A DNA stretch of 57,381 nucleotides from Planctomycetaceae bacterium. GTDB taxonomy: Bacteria; Planctomycetota; Planctomycetia; Pirellulales; Pirellulaceae. The notes under the pieces are model-generated. The model was not told the DNA's origin. It did not search any database and worked only from the letters and a program-made list of their open reading frames with translations. Below are positions 53,632-57,381 of this stretch, piece by piece. Every line of letters begins with the position of its first letter. Within the stretch, counting starts at the first letter, position 1. Both the position numbers and the translations under genes were made by a program. The stretch covers positions 9,790 through 67,170 of the forward strand of contig PBNZ01000014.1 in assembly GCA_002723275.1 (NCBI GenBank), read 5' to 3'.

Positions 53632-56466
53632 ATGTTCGAAGAACGAGATCGGAATTTTGACATTTCTGCGCTCGCTTTGCTGGCCTGCGGTATCTTTGCA
53701 GGCCTGTCGTTGATCAGCTACGACTCGACCGATCCTATCCGCACCCCCATTTATCCGATCAGCGTCGTCTATCAACCTGACACGATCGTTTATCCGACTC
53801 CAGAGACGATCAACAATCTCTGTGGCAATACGGGAGCGATGGCGGCAGACATTCTCTTCCGGTGTTTCGGCTGGGCCGCTTACTTCGTCGTGGCTACGAT
53901 GATTGGCCTGGCAGCCTATTTCCTCACGGGCCGAGAAATCAACACGCCCATCATCCGCATTTGCGGCTGGTTCTTTACCTTGATCGGCATCACGACGCTG
54001 ACCTCGATGTTACTTTCTTCAGGCTGGTCCGGCCCGATCATTGGCCCAGGCGGTTACGTGGGCGCGCTGATTCACGTCGCGATCGCCTCACACTTTGCCA
54101 CGGTCGGCGGACTTATCATCGCTTGCTGCATTACACTCTTTGGGGTGATCTTATGCACGGACTACATGTTGTTCGAAGCCAGTGCGTCAGTCGGTAGCGC
54201 CGCGATCAATCGATCTAGACGTCGACGTCATGGTGTCACACTGACCGAGAACGATGTGGATGAGGATGTCAAAACCCTGGCCGTCAGATTCGGTGGGAAA
54301 CGGCTCGAAACTCCGGCCGATGAAGAGGTCGATGAGTGGGACGAGGCCGACGAGGAATATGAAGACGAAGAATACGAAGAATACGAGGACGACGAGTCAG
54401 CAGAAGAGGAAGACGAGGAATCTGAAGAGGACGATGCTACGACCAAACCCGTCGCCGCTGCGAAAGCTGGGATTCGCAAACTCATGAACAAAGCGGCTCC
54501 GTCGCTACGCATCAACAAAACCGAGGAGAAGGACGAACGCAAAGAGGTCATTGAGCAGCTGAACGAGGCAAGTCTCCAGGACGACAATCGCGATTACCAG
54601 CTGCCCGACATCGACCTGTTAATCGAAGGCGAAGATGTCTCGTTCGACAATCAGGAAAAAGAAGTCCGCCGCAAAGCGAGGATTCTGGAAAAGACCTTCC
54701 AGAACTTCGGCTTCCAAGTCAAAGTGGTCGAGATCGAAACCGGTCCTGTCATCGCTCAATACGAAATCGAACTTGAAGCCGGCTTGCGACTCGCTCGAAT
54801 TACGGGCCTTGCTGATGACCTGGCGATCGCCTTGCGAGTTCCCAGTGTCCGAATCGTCGCCCCGATTCCAGGCAAGAATACGGTCGGGATCGAAGTACCG
54901 AATGAAGAACGCCAAGTCGTTCGCTTACGGGAAGTGATGGATGAAACGAACGGTCGAATCAAGAAGATGCGAATCCCGCTCTTCCTTGGCAAGGACGTAT
55001 CCGGAAACCCACTCACGGTCGATCTCTCGACCTTGCCGCATCTGTTGATTGCCGGACGAACAGGTACGGGTAAGAGTGTTTGCTTGAACGCAATCATCTC
55101 CTCGATCTTAATGACGCGTCGTCCCGACGAAGTCCGCATGTTGATGATCGATCCCAAAATGGTCGAACTCAGTGGCTATCGCACGTTGCCGCACCTGATG
55201 CATCCAGTTGTCACCGACATGCGCAAGGCAGAGGCGATTCTTGCCTGGGCCGTCGACAAAATGGAAGAACGCTATGAATTGCTGGCTCGAGCCGGCGTAC
55301 GCCACATCAGTGGGTACAACCAGTTGGGCGAAGAAGAATTACTCGAACGACTCGAGTTATCCGATGAAGAACGCGACTCCGTGCCCATGCATTTGCCCTA
55401 CATTGTCATTGTGGCAGATGAAATGGCCGACTTGATGATGACCGCCGGCAAAGAAGTGGAACAGCATATCATTCGGTTGGCACAGAAGAGTCGAGCGGTC
55501 GGCATTCACTTGATTCTCGCCACCCAGAAACCAACGGTGGATGTCATTACCGGCCTCATTAAATCCAACCTACCGGCACGCATCGCCTTCCAGGTGGCAA
55601 GCCGTACCGACAGTCGCGTCGTCTTGGACGAAATGGGAGCTGACAAATTACTGGGCAATGGAGACATGCTCTTCCTGTGGCCAGGAACAAGCTCGCTCCT
55701 CCGTGGCCAGGGCACGTTCCTTTCCGACGACGAAATCAATTCCGTGGTTGATTTCGTTAGCACCGGCGAACAAAACTTCGTCAAAGAACTCGTCCAACTC
55801 AAAGTCGAAGAAGGGGCCACCGGAGGTGGCGGCGAATTAAAGAAACGAGATGACCTCTACGAGAGTGCGGTGGATGTCGTTATTCGCGAGGGTCGCGGCA
55901 GTGTCTCGTTGCTCCAACGCTGCCTGGGAATCGGCTATGGACGCGCTGCACGTCTCATCGACTTCATGGCCGAAGATGGAATTGTAGGGCCCTACAATGG
56001 ATCTCAAGCTCGTGAAGTTGTCATGAGCATGGCAGACTGGGAACAGTTACAAGGCGGTGACGCGTCTGCCGCCGAAGAGGAACCAGCGCCGGCTCCAAAG
56101 AAAAAACGGTCCAATAAGATTGTGCCTGAGTCCGCATGGGACAGCGAAGCTGAAGATGGTGATGAAGCAATGAACGAAGCCTCGAACGAGGCAGCAGAAC
56201 AGAGCGACGACACCGAAGAAGCCAACACAGCCGAAGACGGCGAACCGCACGACGAATATGAAACGGACGAATACGAGAACGAAGCAGAAGAGGACGAAGC
56301 AGAAGAGTACGACGGAGACGAGTACGAAGACGAAAAGTACGAGTACGATGAAGACGCCGTCGCCGAAGGCGAAGACGAAGAATATGAAGACGATGCCGAC
56401 GAATACGACGACGAGTACGACGATGAAGAGTACGCCGAAGAGGAAGAAGAATACCAGGCCAAATAA
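53632..56466 (+). CDS. ftsK: FtsK/SpoIIIE DNA translocase with acidic linker and tail
   Basis: Pumps chromosomal DNA through the division septum and aligns dif sites. 944 residues. Four or five N-terminal membrane segments (about 14-185), an acidic linker (about 232-275, mostly Glu/Asp/Tyr), then the motor: GRTGTGKSVCLN (Walker A, about 475), MLMIDPKMVELSGY, IVIVADEMADLMM (Walker B) and ATQKPTVDVITG. The gamma winged helix (about 745-800, SLLQRCLGIGYGRAARLIDF) that reads KOPS follows. Gamma normally ends the protein; here about 140 more residues follow, the last 100 almost all Glu/Asp/Tyr. ATG 53632 fits AGAGG better than GTG 53626. Confidence 0.96.
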   Translation: MFEERDRNFDISALALLACGIFAGLSLISYDSTDPIRTPIYPISVVYQPDTIVYPTPETINNLCGNTGAMAADILFRCFGWAAYFVVATMIGLAAYFLTGREINTPIIRICGWFFTLIGITTLTSMLLSSGWSGPIIGPGGYVGALIHVAIASHFATVGGLIIACCITLFGVILCTDYMLFEASASVGSAAINRSRRRRHGVTLTENDVDEDVKTLAVRFGGKRLETPADEEVDEWDEADEEYEDEEYEEYEDDESAEEEDEESEEDDATTKPVAAAKAGIRKLMNKAAPSLRINKTEEKDERKEVIEQLNEASLQDDNRDYQLPDIDLLIEGEDVSFDNQEKEVRRKARILEKTFQNFGFQVKVVEIETGPVIAQYEIELEAGLRLARITGLADDLAIALRVPSVRIVAPIPGKNTVGIEVPNEERQVVRLREVMDETNGRIKKMRIPLFLGKDVSGNPLTVDLSTLPHLLIAGRTGTGKSVCLNAIISSILMTRRPDEVRMLMIDPKMVELSGYRTLPHLMHPVVTDMRKAEAILAWAVDKMEERYELLARAGVRHISGYNQLGEEELLERLELSDEERDSVPMHLPYIVIVADEMADLMMTAGKEVEQHIIRLAQKSRAVGIHLILATQKPTVDVITGLIKSNLPARIAFQVASRTDSRVVLDEMGADKLLGNGDMLFLWPGTSSLLRGQGTFLSDDEINSVVDFVSTGEQNFVKELVQLKVEEGATGGGGELKKRDDLYESAVDVVIREGRGSVSLLQRCLGIGYGRAARLIDFMAEDGIVGPYNGSQAREVVMSMADWEQLQGGDASAAEEEPAPAPKKKRSNKIVPESAWDSEAEDGDEAMNEASNEAAEQSDDTEEANTAEDGEPHDEYETDEYENEAEEDEAEEYDGDEYEDEKYEYDEDAVAEGEDEEYEDDADEYDDEYDDEEYAEEEEEYQAK

Positions 56467-56490
56467 GGGTTGTCGAAGATCGGCCCTGCA

Positions 56491-57381
56491 TCAAGCAGAG
56501 GCGATAATTGATGTCCGGCGCGGAGCAGGATAACCTTCAATCGTCCGGGTCGGGTCATCCGGATCGAGAAAGTCCGACAACGATTCAAACGTCATCCAGT
56601 CGGTCGCTCGTTGCTCTTGGATCGTTGTAGGGGTCTCGTCAACCACTCTCATATCTCGGAAGCCAGCTCGTTCGAGCCAGTGCAACAGACAACGAGCCGT
56701 CGGCAAAAAGTAACAGTTGCGCATCTTGGCGTAGCGATCCCGAGGGAACAAGGCAACGGAGTCTTCGCCCTCGATTGTCAGGGTTTCGATCACCACCGTG
56801 CCGTTCGCTCGCACGAATCGACGCAATTGCCCGAGAAAGTCGAGCGGAGATCTTTGGTGATAGAGCACACCAAGACAAAACAAGACATCAAAGTAATCTT
56901 CGAGTACAGGAATGCGTTGAAACGCCACGGGCATAAAACTGAGACGTTTGACGGCAAGATATTTCTGTAACGCCGCAAATTGAAAGAAATAACGCAGGAA
57001 CGGGTCGATCCCGGCCACCCAATCCGCTCCAAGATTGGCCATGCGGTAAAGATAGTATCCGTTGCCGCAGCCAACATCGAGAACTCGTTTGCCTTCTAAG
57101 GATGGCAAATGGGATTCAAGCCGCTGCCACTTCAAGTCCGACCGCCATTCGGCATCCAGGAACAATTCCCCGAGTTGAAACGGCCCCTTTCGCCAGGGCG
57201 CAAGCTTCATCAAGGCATCCCGAAGTTGGGTTTCCACTTCGACCGATGGCGGTGTTCGCCATTCGGCTGTCACGGATTCCGTCAACTGAACCTGCGAAAT
57301 CTCCAAGGGAGGCAACTGCAGATAGGCCTCAAGCAGCTCAGGCCCTAATCCACGACACAACTCAGCTGAGACTTCCTCGTC
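56491..57381 (-). CDS. cmoB: tRNA U34 carboxymethyltransferase CmoB (N-terminus beyond window)
   Basis: Converts 5-hydroxyuridine at wobble position 34 to 5-carboxymethoxyuridine with carboxy-SAM, which CmoA makes. About 296 codons are visible of about 320; the frame stays open to the right edge. Motifs match CmoB through its length: LAPWRKGPFQLGELFLDAEW, VLDVGCGNGYYLYRMANLGA, GIDPFLRYFFQF, CLGVLYHQRSPLDFLGQL, YAKMRNCYFLPT and SDFLDPDDPTRTIEGYPAPR. Best known from Gammaproteobacteria. It converges on ftsK with a 24-base gap. Confidence 0.93.
   Translation of the reverse strand, partial: DEEVSAELCRGLGPELLEAYLQLPPLEISQVQLTESVTAEWRTPPSVEVETQLRDALMKLAPWRKGPFQLGELFLDAEWRSDLKWQRLESHLPSLEGKRVLDVGCGNGYYLYRMANLGADWVAGIDPFLRYFFQFAALQKYLAVKRLSFMPVAFQRIPVLEDYFDVLFCLGVLYHQRSPLDFLGQLRRFVRANGTVVIETLTIEGEDSVALFPRDRYAKMRNCYFLPTARCLLHWLERAGFRDMRVVDETPTTIQEQRATDWMTFESLSDFLDPDDPTRTIEGYPAPRRTSIIASA

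Noticed and set aside
56004-56588. Minus-strand frame rich in Ser and Tyr opposite the ftsK tail, and an Arg-rich one beside it
   Set aside because: They are antisense shadows of the Glu/Asp/Tyr repeat in ftsK; no start signal or family match.

Overview
The window looks like a chromosomal segment of a free-living Planctomycetota bacterium, probably of the Pirellulales/Rhodopirellula type. The evidence is the gene content rather than any marker gene. It has secreted proteins with PEP-CTERM tails and dockerin-like calcium-binding repeats, and a giant CotH/lamin-tail protein with the planctomycete-type N-terminal motif LESRHLLA. It also has two formylglycine sulfatases, acidic-tailed FtsK, sparse operons and frequent strand changes. 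No rRNA, phage, insertion sequence or CRISPR array was seen.

Layout. 1-8.3 kb (minus strand) is housekeeping: glgB (cut by the left edge), a catalytically degraded RNase H-like protein, rpoN, and the conserved set ffs (SRP RNA)-dnaX-ybaB-recR, followed by an outer-membrane beta-barrel-like gene. 8.5-13.5 kb holds a GNAT acetyltransferase, an overlapping pair of M16 peptidases (one lacking its zinc site), ndk, pyrF and tRNA-Pro(GGG). 13.9-25.2 kb is accessory: a sulfotransferase, a decayed dimethylformamidase-like gene, a secreted trypsin-like protease, a secreted thioredoxin-like gene with an in-frame UGA (candidate selenoprotein), three secreted PEP-CTERM proteins, and two headless gene remnants lying back to back. 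25.5-42.3 kb holds the CotH protein, sulfatases, lipid and amino-acid enzymes, an FKBP isomerase, an AbgT transporter, a frameshifted cyclase, a membrane GDPD and mobB. 42.3-57.4 kb returns to housekeeping (rsgA-ftsH, recQ, Nudix, ALDH, truB, ftsK, cmoB), interrupted by a multiheme cytochrome pseudogene.

Most interesting signals. (1) The gene at 17655-19616 reads through a UGA in the middle of a thioredoxin-like fold, giving a Cys-Sec pair, with a hairpin of bacterial SECIS geometry just downstream. (2) dnaX has a run of ten A residues after its ATPase/collar region, and both alternative frames stop at once, as expected for slippage that makes a short gamma form. (3) The SRP RNA carries a UUAACC hexaloop where most bacteria have a GNRA-type tetraloop. 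(4) Near-identical dockerin-like modules are shared by three secreted proteins with two different terminal signals. (5) At least five genes are broken, one of them by three nonsense changes that all look like C-to-T or G-to-A transitions.

Limits: no homology search or folding program was run. Family calls rest on motifs recognised by eye, and residue numbers are hand-counted.
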